This document shows, one piece after another, positions 16,833 through 24,940 of a stretch of 39,670 nt of DNA (position 1 is its first letter; every line of letters begins with the position of its first letter). This stretch comes from Ideonella azotifigens (GTDB lineage Bacteria > Pseudomonadota > Gammaproteobacteria > Burkholderiales > Burkholderiaceae_C): the NCBI RefSeq assembly GCF_006519715.1, contig NZ_VIDT01000003.1, forward strand, positions 1 to 39,670. The letters run 5' to 3'. The notes beneath the pieces are model-generated. The model had not been told where the DNA came from. It was given only the letters and a program-made list of their open reading frames with translations, and did no database searches. Position numbers and translations under genes: made by a program.

Positions 16833-17380
16833 CGCGAGCGGTGTTCCTCGACCGAGACGGCGTCGTCAACCGCGATCATGCCTACGTGCATCGATGGGAG
16901 GACTTTGAGTTCGTGCCCGGCGCGCTTGATGCCGCGAGGCGACTCGCGGACGCCGGTTTTCGCCTGGTCATCGTGACCAACCAGTCCGGCATCGCTCGCG
17001 GTTACTACACCGAGGCGCAGTACTTCGCGCTGACCGAGCGCATGTGTGCGGTCTTCGAGCGGCAAGGCGCGCCGCTGGCCGCCGTTTACCATTGCCCGCA
17101 CCATCCCGCCGGCAGCGTCGTCGCCTTCGCACGCGAGTGCGACTGCCGCAAGCCGCGCCCAGGCATGATCCTGCGCGCCGCCGCAGAGCACCTGCTCTCG
17201 TTGCCGGAGTCGATTCTGGTTGGCGACAAGCTCTCGGACATTGAGGCCGCGCGTGCCGCAGGCGTAGGGCGTGCCTACCTCGTGCGCTCAGGCAACGAAG
17301 CGTCGATGCCCGATATCGGTACCGCTGACGCGGCCTACGCCGACCTGGCGCAGTGCGTGGACGCGTTGCTGCACACCTGA
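16829..17380 (+). CDS. gmhB: Heptose-1,7-bisphosphate 7-phosphatase
   Basis: HAD-family phosphatase that removes the C7 phosphate after HldA. 183 residues. HAD motif I is FLDRDGVVN (nucleophile Asp at residue 8), motif II VTNQSGIARG, and motif IV VGDKLSDIEAA. The Cys/His zinc-binding insert of GmhB is visible as CPHHPAG followed by CDCRKPRPGM. This completes the ADP-L,D-heptose route within five adjacent genes. Confidence 0.96.
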   Translation: MTRAVFLDRDGVVNRDHAYVHRWEDFEFVPGALDAARRLADAGFRLVIVTNQSGIARGYYTEAQYFALTERMCAVFERQGAPLAAVYHCPHHPAGSVVAFARECDCRKPRPGMILRAAAEHLLSLPESILVGDKLSDIEAARAAGVGRAYLVRSGNEASMPDIGTADAAYADLAQCVDALLHT

Positions 17381-17391
17381 CCCGTTTTCAG

Positions 17392-18462
17392 ATGGCTTCC
17401 CGCAAAGTCCTTTGCTTCATCGTCGCCCGTAACTTCGGTGACATCACGTTCATGAGCACGTATTTTCGCGAGCTGGCCGCGCGCGGCTACGCCGACGAGT
17501 ACATCGTGTGGACGCGCGCGCCCATGGGTTTTCTGTTCGACGGCATCCCGAACTGCACGGTGCTGTACTCGAAGTTCCCGGTGGGCTCGTTCGGCAACTT
17601 CCGCTGGCGCGACTGCCTCGCCTTTTTGCGAAGCGCCTGGAATGTGCGTCGCATGAGGCCGACTGTCTCACTCGACATGGTGGGCGACTTCCGGGAACGC
17701 TTCTTCGCTCGCCTGATCGGCTCTCATCGCCATTTGCACATTGGCTGGACGCGCGAGCACCCGCACCGCGGCATCATCCGCACCCCGTTCGGTGTCGGGC
17801 GCCCGGCGGTGCTCGTCGGGCCGGAGACGCCGAGCGTCTATGCGGCCTACACCCGCTTTGTCGACTACCTGCTTCGTGAGGCAGGCCTGGCCGACCGGCC
17901 CGGGCCGCTGCCGCCGCTGCGAACGCATGAGGCTGTACCTACGGTGGGACTGCATCCCTCGGCCTCACAGGCCTGCAAGCTGTGGCCGCAGTCGCACTGG
18001 ACGCAGCTCACGCAGGCGCTGCTGGGCGCGGGTGTGGATGTGGTCGCCTTTGGGGCGCCGGGCGAGCGCGACGCGCTTGAGGCACAGTTCGCGTCCTTCG
18101 GCGACCGCGTGCGCATCTCCACCGGCAGCATTCCGGAGTTCGCGCGCGAGCTCGCTCGACTCGACGTGTTGGTTGGCTTGGACAGCTTCTCCGTTCACAT
18201 GGCCGAGAACGTGGGTACGCCCTCGGTGATGATCGTCGGTCCAAACGACCCCGCGCTGTTTGCGCCGCCGCGCGCAGCGGTGCTCTCGGACAGCGGCGGC
18301 TGCGCTGCTTGGCCTTGCTACAACCGGCCGAGCTGCGTCGGGACGGCAGGTGAGTACGTCTGCATCCGCTCGATCTCCGTGGCGCGGGTGCAGGCTGCGG
18401 TGGCCGAGAGGTTGTTGGCTAGCCGCGCGGCCGAGGAGCAAGTGAGTGATGTCGCCTGCTAG
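17392..18462 (+). CDS. GT9 family (heptosyltransferase-like) glycosyltransferase
   Basis: 356 residues from the ATG 11 bases after gmhB; an in-frame GTG at 17353 lies inside gmhB and is unlikely. GT9 fold: the N-terminal segment VLCFIVARNFGDITF matches the usual start, the donor-binding half shows VGLHPSASQACKLWP, and LVGLDSFSVHMAENVGTPSVMIVGP is a clear variant of the ADP-heptosyltransferase D-S/T-G-x-x-H-x-A signature (kept here as separate motifs DSFSVHMA and GTPSVMIVG). Placed after the ADP-heptose genes, it probably transfers heptose, either to the LPS core or to this polysaccharide. Acceptor unknown. Confidence 0.86.
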   Translation: MASRKVLCFIVARNFGDITFMSTYFRELAARGYADEYIVWTRAPMGFLFDGIPNCTVLYSKFPVGSFGNFRWRDCLAFLRSAWNVRRMRPTVSLDMVGDFRERFFARLIGSHRHLHIGWTREHPHRGIIRTPFGVGRPAVLVGPETPSVYAAYTRFVDYLLREAGLADRPGPLPPLRTHEAVPTVGLHPSASQACKLWPQSHWTQLTQALLGAGVDVVAFGAPGERDALEAQFASFGDRVRISTGSIPEFARELARLDVLVGLDSFSVHMAENVGTPSVMIVGPNDPALFAPPRAAVLSDSGGCAAWPCYNRPSCVGTAGEYVCIRSISVARVQAAVAERLLASRAAEEQVSDVAC

Positions 18463-19375
18463 CCAGCCGCGTGTGCTCGTGCTGCTGGCTGCCCGCAACG
18501 GCGCGAGCAGCATTGAGCGCCAGATTGGCACCGTGCTTGCGCAGAGCGGCGTGGCCGTGCGCGTACTGGTGCGTGACGATGGGTCGAGTGACGACACGCG
18601 TGATCGGGTGCGCGCTTTCGGTGAGCGCGACCCGCGGGTTGCGTTGCTCGACGAGCACTCTCCGAGTGGCTCCGCCGGCGCCAACTTTTTCCGCCTCGTC
18701 GCTGCAGCCGATCCCGGCGAGGCCGACTTGGTTGCCTTTTGCGACCAGGACGACGAATGGTTCCACGACAAGCTGCAGCGTGCGGCGCAGGCCCTGTCGC
18801 GAGCTGGCGCGGACGGCTACTCCGCGGCGACGCTCGCGCGCTGGCCCGACGGACGTGAGCGCCCCCTCGTGCAGAACCTGCGCGCGCGCGCGGCGGACTA
18901 TCTCTTTGAAGGCGCCGGGCAGGGCTGCACCTTCGTTGCCACCGTGAGCCTCTTCGCGCGCTTGCGTGCGGCGATCACGCAGGCTCCCGACCTGTTGCCG
19001 ACGCTTCACTACCATGACTGGGTGCTGTACGCGCTGGCGCGCTCTGCTGGGTTGCGCTGGGTCATCGACCCGTGGCTCTCCATGGTCTACCACCAGCACT
19101 CGGCGAACGACACCGGGGCGCGCAGTTCGCTAGGCGGTGTCTCGCGCCGCATCGCGCAGATCCGTAGTGGTTGGTATCGCGCTCAAGTCGACGCGGTAAC
19201 AGCTTTTGTGCTGCGTGCCCATCCCGGCGACGTACAGGCCATGCGCTGGCGCACCTTGCGCCGGCCCGGGCTGTTCGCCGCTTGGCGGCGACTTGGCTTT
19301 GTGCTGTGCCACGGTCGTCGGCGACCGTTGGACCGGTTGATTCAAGCGCTGGCGGTGGTGGCCGGACGCCTTTGA
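18449..19375 (+). CDS. GT2 glycosyltransferase, rhamnosyltransferase-like
   Basis: 308 residues; the ATG follows GAGGAG by 10 bases, and a GTG one codon earlier is an alternative. It overlaps the preceding gene by 14 bases. GT-A motifs: VLLAARNGASSIERQI, VRDDGSSDDT and the metal site FCDQDDEWFHDKL. This last motif is common in rhamnosyltransferase-type GT2 enzymes (RfbF/WbbL-like), but the sugar cannot be assigned. The C-terminal part has hydrophobic and basic patches consistent with membrane association. Confidence 0.87.
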   Translation: MSPASQPRVLVLLAARNGASSIERQIGTVLAQSGVAVRVLVRDDGSSDDTRDRVRAFGERDPRVALLDEHSPSGSAGANFFRLVAAADPGEADLVAFCDQDDEWFHDKLQRAAQALSRAGADGYSAATLARWPDGRERPLVQNLRARAADYLFEGAGQGCTFVATVSLFARLRAAITQAPDLLPTLHYHDWVLYALARSAGLRWVIDPWLSMVYHQHSANDTGARSSLGGVSRRIAQIRSGWYRAQVDAVTAFVLRAHPGDVQAMRWRTLRRPGLFAAWRRLGFVLCHGRRRPLDRLIQALAVVAGRL

Positions 19376-19459
19376 CCCGCATGACAGAATTACGGCGTGA
19401 GAGCAAGCAGCGCTGTGCTCGAACTAGCGGCTCAAGGACGGGCCATTGAAGGAAAGATG

Positions 19460-20272
19460 ATGAATCGAACTCAGCTCGCAGACGTCATTGTTGCGCGCCT
19501 AGAAGCAGAACAGGATGCGCTCCGGAACGCTTGGCAATCCAGCGGCGGCGTGAGCCATTTCACGGTTGACGATTTGTTGCCGGAGGAGATTGCGCAGCGC
19601 ATTCGAGCTGCCTTCCCTTCTGGCGAGTCGATGAAGATCAAGCGCAGCCTGCGGGAGCTGAAGTTCATCGCGGCGCAGATGAACGAGTACGACCCGCTGC
19701 TCGAGGAGGCCATCTACGCATTCCAGGACCCGCGCATTGTGGAGGTCGTCGGGCGCATCACAGGCTTGAAGAGCCTGGAGCCAGACGAGCAGCTCTATGC
19801 GGGCGGCATCTCCATGATGGTGAAGGGCCACTTTCTCAACCCGCATGTTGACAATTCACACGACAAGCAGCGTGAACGCTATCGGGTGCTCAACCTGCTC
19901 TACTACGTGTCGCCCGGCTGGAAGCGGGAGAACGGTGGCAACCTGGAACTGTGGCCCGATGGACCGACCGGGGAGCAGGTGACTGTCGAGAGCCGTTTCA
20001 ACCGCCTCGCCGTGATGGTCACCAACAAGAGTTCGTGGCATAGCGTGTCGCAGGTCCTGGTGGACAGCCGGCGTTGTTGCGTTTCGAACTATTATTTCTC
20101 GCAGGCCTCACCCGAGGGAGAGGACTACTTCCACGTTACATCGTTCCGTGGTCGTCCTGAGCAGAAGCTACGCGACTTGGTGCTGCGTGCTGACATCTCG
20201 CTGCGCATGGGCCTGCGCAAGCTGTTTCCTAAGGGCGTAGCCGAGAACAAACACTTCTACAACAAGAAGTGA
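19460..20272 (+). CDS. 2-oxoglutarate/Fe(II)-dependent oxygenase
   Basis: 270 residues from the ATG after AAGGA; one more ATG lies directly upstream (19457). The double-stranded beta-helix iron ligands are seen as His129-x-Asp131 (NPHVDNSH) and His194 (SSWHSV), with Arg204, ten residues later, placed to bind 2-oxoglutarate. Related proteins occur in polysaccharide and LPS loci, where they are thought to hydroxylate sugars or nucleotide-sugar intermediates; the substrate here is unknown. The C-terminal 40 residues are basic (RKLFPKGVAENKHFYNKK). It is the last plus-strand gene of the locus and ends 21 bp from the convergent wzy gene, with no T-run terminator visible between them. Confidence 0.85.
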   Translation: MNRTQLADVIVARLEAEQDALRNAWQSSGGVSHFTVDDLLPEEIAQRIRAAFPSGESMKIKRSLRELKFIAAQMNEYDPLLEEAIYAFQDPRIVEVVGRITGLKSLEPDEQLYAGGISMMVKGHFLNPHVDNSHDKQRERYRVLNLLYYVSPGWKRENGGNLELWPDGPTGEQVTVESRFNRLAVMVTNKSSWHSVSQVLVDSRRCCVSNYYFSQASPEGEDYFHVTSFRGRPEQKLRDLVLRADISLRMGLRKLFPKGVAENKHFYNKK

Positions 20273-20293
20273 ACCGAGGCGGCCGGGCCGGCG

Positions 20294-21592
20294 TCACTGC
20301 ACGGGAGCCGGCAGCGTGGGGCGCGGCGCTCGGCGCCGCTGCGGCAGTAACCACAGAATTCCGCAGATGATCATCCCCTGCACAAGTAGCTTGAACGAGA
20401 TGTCCGCCGGATCGCGCCAGAAGTGGATGGCACAGGTCATTGAGACCAGGCCGAAAATCTGCTTGAACGGACCATCCCGCAGCGATCTGAACCAGACCGC
20501 GAACAGAGTCACCATCACGAACAGAAACACGTGCGGGTAGCTCGTGATGTAGTCAATTGTCGCGAACCCGCTCATGCCGCCTACCGGCGCCCACGAGTCG
20601 AAGCCCGCAGACAGAGCCAGGTTGTATGGACTAAGTGCCGTCATGTCGTCCTCCGACATGCCCAAGCGCAGGAAAGACGGAATCACGGCCAGCGTCAGCC
20701 AACTGGCGGTCGTCGCCGCCGACCCAGAGTGCCCGACAGCGCCCGATTGGTTGACCGAGTCCGCGATGCCTAGCGTCAGCGCGTTCAGGGCTGATTCCAT
20801 TACCAGGCCGTAGACCGGCCCCAGAACGTTCATTTCCTCGCCGCCGCCGCCGGAGCGCAGCAAGCCCACGCCGGAGCCGATCGAGACCACGATTGCTCCC
20901 ACGATCACCAGCTTGCGGCCGCTGATCGATCCGCGTAAGTACAGCAGGATGATCATGATCGCGAGTTCCTTGATTAGTACCAGACGCGTGCCTCCCATGA
21001 CGCGCAGCAGGGTGGTGAATGCATACATGCCCACGTACAGCGTCCACATGGGGCGCGAAGGGTGCTTGCCCAGGAGCACGAGAATGAAGCAGAGGAAAAT
21101 GATCTCATAGAGGCCTGCGACGAAACCCCAGTAGGGAATGTCCTCGTAGCTGTTAAGGATGTATGCGCCGGACAGGACGGTGCCAAATGAGTTGAGCAGG
21201 TGGATCTGGAATATTGACGCCAGCACCACGCTGGTGACGAACAGGCCGGGGAAAATCACGCTGCTGGACAGGCTCGCTACTTGTTCCCCGTTGATCGCGC
21301 GGCGCAGTTCTGCTGAAAGATTCAACGCACGGTCGACCAGCACCAGCACAACCAAGTACCAGAGCATCAAGAGCGTCTGCGCGTCGATACGGCGCTCATC
21401 CACGTAACGGCTCAAGACCGGCGCGTCGACGAACATCAGGGTGGCGGCCGGGCCGATCATGTATATGAACGCGGGCCAGATCAGCAAAATGACGTAGTTG
21501 CGCATCTGCAGATAGCGCACTGTCTGCCAGCTCAGCAGAACAAAGGCGCCCAGCGCGATCAGGATAGAGATCGTTGCGGGATCGTCGCTCAT
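20294..21592 (-). CDS. wzy: Wzy-like O-antigen/EPS polymerase
   Basis: 432-residue membrane protein with roughly ten or more hydrophobic segments and a large loop around residues 265-330 in the C-terminal half, the architecture of Wzy polymerases. Wzy proteins share almost no sequence, so the call rests on topology and on being next to wzz and wza in a locus with wzx. The ATG at 21592 follows GAAGGT; a frame open 27 bases upstream lacks such a site. An oligosaccharide ligase is a less likely alternative. It would polymerise flipped repeat units on the periplasmic side of the inner membrane. Confidence 0.72.
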   Translation of the reverse strand: MSDDPATISILIALGAFVLLSWQTVRYLQMRNYVILLIWPAFIYMIGPAATLMFVDAPVLSRYVDERRIDAQTLLMLWYLVVLVLVDRALNLSAELRRAINGEQVASLSSSVIFPGLFVTSVVLASIFQIHLLNSFGTVLSGAYILNSYEDIPYWGFVAGLYEIIFLCFILVLLGKHPSRPMWTLYVGMYAFTTLLRVMGGTRLVLIKELAIMIILLYLRGSISGRKLVIVGAIVVSIGSGVGLLRSGGGGEEMNVLGPVYGLVMESALNALTLGIADSVNQSGAVGHSGSAATTASWLTLAVIPSFLRLGMSEDDMTALSPYNLALSAGFDSWAPVGGMSGFATIDYITSYPHVFLFVMVTLFAVWFRSLRDGPFKQIFGLVSMTCAIHFWRDPADISFKLLVQGMIICGILWLLPQRRRAPRPTLPAPVQ

Positions 21593-21699
21593 GCAAATAC
21601 CTTCGCCGCCCGGCCCCACGTTAGAGGGGTGGGCGCTTCTTGCCGCAGTGAGGGCGGCGTTTCAGATGGCCCTTTGCTACGACTCGCGGCTGTTGTCAC

Positions 21700-22827
21700 T
21701 CAGGGGGCCATCAGATTTGAGCGACTTGACTGCCGCCGCGCCGCGAAGGCGAACCATGTGGCACTGACCAGTGCGCCGAGCAATGCCCCAATCAGCACAA
21801 ACCTCGACCGTGTGGGTCCAATCTTGCGCTCAGGAGGTGTTGCGATGTCCACAACCTGGATCAGCGCGCCCTCACGGCTCTCATCAATGCGTGCCGACTC
21901 ATAGTCGCGAGCAAAAAGTTCGAACAGCGTTTCTTGATATTTGAACTCGCGATACTTGCCGATGTAATCCCCCGAACTCGTTTGCTTGTCGGCCTGAGAC
22001 TCAAGTTTGGCAAGTTGGTCTGTCAGCGCATTCACCGATTCCTGAGCTGCTTGAACTTCCGGTGTGCCGTCCGCCAATGTTCGGCGGAGTACCTGGAGGC
22101 GGACCTGGCCCGCGGTGAGTGCTGCCTGCAGTCGCGAGTAGCCTTCGGCTGCGGAACGCGGTTCCGTCTTCAGTGCGCCGGCAGTGTAGCCACTGGACTC
22201 CAGTGCAAGTTGTGCCGCAGTAAGCTTGTCTCGGGTCTGCCGAAGCAACTGCTCGAAGAAAACCCGGCGCTGTTGGGCTGAGGTGACTGCGAGCGTATCG
22301 GTTAGTGCACGCAATTCCTCGACATACTGATTGGCAATCGCTGCCGCACGCTCAGGACTGGTGTCGGTCACTTCCACACGAATCAACCCATCACGCTTGC
22401 CAAGCAGGATGGAAGTCGCTTTGCCGAGGCGCTTGCGAGCGTCAACCATGAGGCGAACGTCCCACAATTTCAGAAGATCGAACTTCTTGATCAGCCTGTC
22501 CTGCACGGTAACACTCTGCATCAGCGCGATGTACTGTTCAGGCTGGCTTTTGCCGCTGCCTAGGCCCGCGAGCCCAGACAGCGCCCCTAGCGAGGCCAAT
22601 GCGCTGGCGGCCGAACTTTGCTGCTGCTGAGGAGGAAGGAACAAATTGCTTGCGGTAAACGTCGGTTTGACCAGGAAACTGGCCCCCGCCCCCAGTGCAC
22701 CGGCGACCACGGCTGCCAGCAGGGTTGAACGCCAGCGTTCCAGTGCAGGGGCATACAGGGCCAGCAAGTCGATGCGCTCGTCGTCGCTGACCGGGAATTG
22801 GGTCCTTGCGCGTTCAGTTTGCGTCAT
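21700..22827 (-). CDS. Wzz/GumC-like chain-length determinant (no kinase domain)
   Basis: 375-residue polysaccharide co-polymerase. Two membrane helices flank a periplasmic domain: the first at about residues 33-52 (LLAAVVAGALGAGASFLV), the second near 345-365 (FVLIGALLGALVSATWFAF). The N-terminal Wzz motif continues into a periplasmic region with a long helical, coiled-coil-prone part (residues about 190-290), and the Pro-rich PPERKIGPTRSR precedes the second helix, as in the family. The protein stops after that helix, so the cytoplasmic BY-kinase domain of Wzc is absent. It controls polymer length and probably contacts the Wza-like exporter encoded one base upstream. Confidence 0.9.
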   Translation of the reverse strand: MTQTERARTQFPVSDDERIDLLALYAPALERWRSTLLAAVVAGALGAGASFLVKPTFTASNLFLPPQQQQSSAASALASLGALSGLAGLGSGKSQPEQYIALMQSVTVQDRLIKKFDLLKLWDVRLMVDARKRLGKATSILLGKRDGLIRVEVTDTSPERAAAIANQYVEELRALTDTLAVTSAQQRRVFFEQLLRQTRDKLTAAQLALESSGYTAGALKTEPRSAAEGYSRLQAALTAGQVRLQVLRRTLADGTPEVQAAQESVNALTDQLAKLESQADKQTSSGDYIGKYREFKYQETLFELFARDYESARIDESREGALIQVVDIATPPERKIGPTRSRFVLIGALLGALVSATWFAFAARRQSSRSNLMAP

Positions 22828-22828
22828 C

Positions 22829-24754
22829 TCACAACCCCAGCGACTTGATACCGGCAACGCCCAAACCGAATTGATACAAGATCTGCGTCCAATCCTTGGC
22901 GTCCTGCACGAACGTGGTCTTGTTCGTCTCCTCGGGCACAAACACCGTGTCGCCTGGAAGCACAATTTGCGCTTCAAACGTTCGCTCGCCGTTCTGACGC
23001 GCGCTGACCACGGTGCCGTTGGCGCGGATCAGGAACATGCTTGCAGGATCGGCACCGCGGGTGGGCCCCCCAGCCTGGTCCACATAGTGTGAAATGGGTT
23101 TGTCACTTGCGTAGATGAAGCTACCCGAGTTGAACACGCTGCCGAACACGCCTACAGAAGTGCCCTTCGCAGGAATGCTAAGGCGATCCCCGTCTTCGAG
23201 CGCCATTGCCGGCAGCGCTGTTGCGTCAGGTGGCAGTTGGAGGACGACCCGACCTGTGGGACGGACCTGGCGAAGACGGTCCACCAAGCGAGCATTCGCT
23301 GCGTCAGCAGTCGCAAGCGTTGCGACCTCTTCGGTGGTCGCGACGCGTCTGCTCGATGCGCCCTTCGCGAGATCGGTTTCCAGGTCGCGAAGGGCCCGGT
23401 CGAAGTTCTGCTGCTGGGCTTGCCGAACGCTTTCCCGGGTGAATTCGGTGCCGTACAGGTAGGCATCCGGTGTGAAGCCACCAGCTGCCTGCACTGCATC
23501 CGCAAGGCTGCTGTTCGGCGGTAGCACATAGTCGCCCGGGCGTACGACTTCGCCCTCGACGCGTACACGCTTGTTTTGCTTGTCTTGCGGCAACGCGGCG
23601 CTGATTGCACTGAAGACCCGAACGAGGTCGCCTGCACCCAGGGGGCTGTGGGCGCCTTCCGATGCCAGCATGGAAACTTGTGCGACCCGACCTGTTGAGC
23701 GATCCGAAAGGCGTTCGACGGCCACGCGGGACCGATCAGCCACGGCATTGAATCCGCCAACCATCGCGATCGCGTCTACCAAGGTTTCGCCCGACTTGAG
23801 CTCGACAACCGCAGGCAGGTTCACGCTGCCGATCACGCCCACCTGAGGTCCCACCGGACCGATGTGGACGACGTCATCTGGCTGGACCCATTGATCGCCG
23901 CCACGGTCGCCCCTGACGATCAGGTCATAAAGATCCAGCTTTGCAACGACCTTGCCGCCTCGCCGCAACGTGATGTCGCGGAAGCTTCCGGCAGCACCCG
24001 GCCCGCCAGCGCGCATCACCGCATGCAGGATGGACGACAGCGCGCTAACGTTGACACTGCCGGGCCGCTGTGCGAAGCCGGTGACAAAAACTCGCACCGA
24101 CCGCAGTTGGCTCACACTGGCTGAGAGCTGGAAATTGCGGAACACCTGTGCTACGCGGCGGCTGATCACATTCCCTAGCTCGGCTTGTCGTGTTCCAGCC
24201 ACCGTCACCGTGCCCACGCGCGGCACGGCGATTTGCCCCGAACGGTCGACCGTCAGCCGCAGGTTGGCATCTGCCGAGCCCCACATCGTCAGGGCAATTT
24301 CGTCGCCGGGCTTGACGATGTAGTCGTCTGGCACCTGGGGTAGGGGATCCTGATTGCCCAGGCCGTCAGGCAGGTCCGTTAGCAGGTCTGCGCCCAGTCG
24401 GCGAATCTGTTCGCCATTGGTGTTGCCCGGCCCGTTGTTGGCAGAGCCGTTGTTGGGAGACAGTTGGTTCAGCCGGCTCGCCTGTGTCTGTACGTAGCGC
24501 TCGAACTCGTTGGGCACGTACGGCGTGCGTTGAATGACGATTTGACTGTCCCGCCGATTGCGGACGGCGTTCAGCGTGTTCGCAGTCTGGTCCGCTGCGG
24601 TGGGCCTCAACTGCGCCGAGCTTGTGTCCTGTTCGGCTGATGTGCCTGCGTTGCCCGACGACTGTTCCCGGTCAATGTTCTGTTGGGCAAACGCCGAGGG
24701 CAGCAGGCCATGAACGGCCATCAGCATCAAGCCGCAAAGGGCGAGGTGCTTCAT
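22829..24754 (-). CDS. Wza-like outer-membrane polysaccharide export protein, long form
   Basis: About 641 residues, far longer than E. coli Wza (379). Order: signal peptide (cleavage expected at AFA-QQ near residue 24), a Gln/Asn/Ser-rich linker, the polysaccharide export domain (VPDDYIVKPGDEIALTMWG), then several SLBB-type beta-grasp repeats, recognisable by VRVFVTGFAQRPGSV, VGVIGSVNLPAVVEL, VRVEGEVVRPGDYVL and VGVFGSVFNSGSFIY. The C-terminal helix is amphipathic and may form the outer-membrane pore. No lipobox cysteine stands at the cleavage site. A start 11 codons earlier (ATG at 24787) is possible; neither has a good ribosome site. A TAGAAT -10-like hexamer sits about 95 bases upstream (24854-24849). 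Confidence 0.92.
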   Translation of the reverse strand: MKHLALCGLMLMAVHGLLPSAFAQQNIDREQSSGNAGTSAEQDTSSAQLRPTAADQTANTLNAVRNRRDSQIVIQRTPYVPNEFERYVQTQASRLNQLSPNNGSANNGPGNTNGEQIRRLGADLLTDLPDGLGNQDPLPQVPDDYIVKPGDEIALTMWGSADANLRLTVDRSGQIAVPRVGTVTVAGTRQAELGNVISRRVAQVFRNFQLSASVSQLRSVRVFVTGFAQRPGSVNVSALSSILHAVMRAGGPGAAGSFRDITLRRGGKVVAKLDLYDLIVRGDRGGDQWVQPDDVVHIGPVGPQVGVIGSVNLPAVVELKSGETLVDAIAMVGGFNAVADRSRVAVERLSDRSTGRVAQVSMLASEGAHSPLGAGDLVRVFSAISAALPQDKQNKRVRVEGEVVRPGDYVLPPNSSLADAVQAAGGFTPDAYLYGTEFTRESVRQAQQQNFDRALRDLETDLAKGASSRRVATTEEVATLATADAANARLVDRLRQVRPTGRVVLQLPPDATALPAMALEDGDRLSIPAKGTSVGVFGSVFNSGSFIYASDKPISHYVDQAGGPTRGADPASMFLIRANGTVVSARQNGERTFEAQIVLPGDTVFVPEETNKTTFVQDAKDWTQILYQFGLGVAGIKSLGL

Positions 24755-24940
24755 CGGCCTGCGGCCGGGCTTTTGCAAAGAATACATGGATGACAGCGTG
24801 GGTCGTGTTGGTGTCGCGACGGGCTTGGACCCTTCGCGTGATCGGCAGATTCTAGCTAGCCAGCCTGATCGCTTTTGGCTGAGCGATATGGTGTTTAAGG
24901 CGCCGAGAGCTTCTCCCTGGAGGACTGGGGTTGGTTTACC

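Noticed and set aside
20273-20293. GC-rich short repeat between the convergent oxygenase and wzy genes
   Set aside because: Only 21 bp, no clear stem with T-run on either strand; not called as a terminator.
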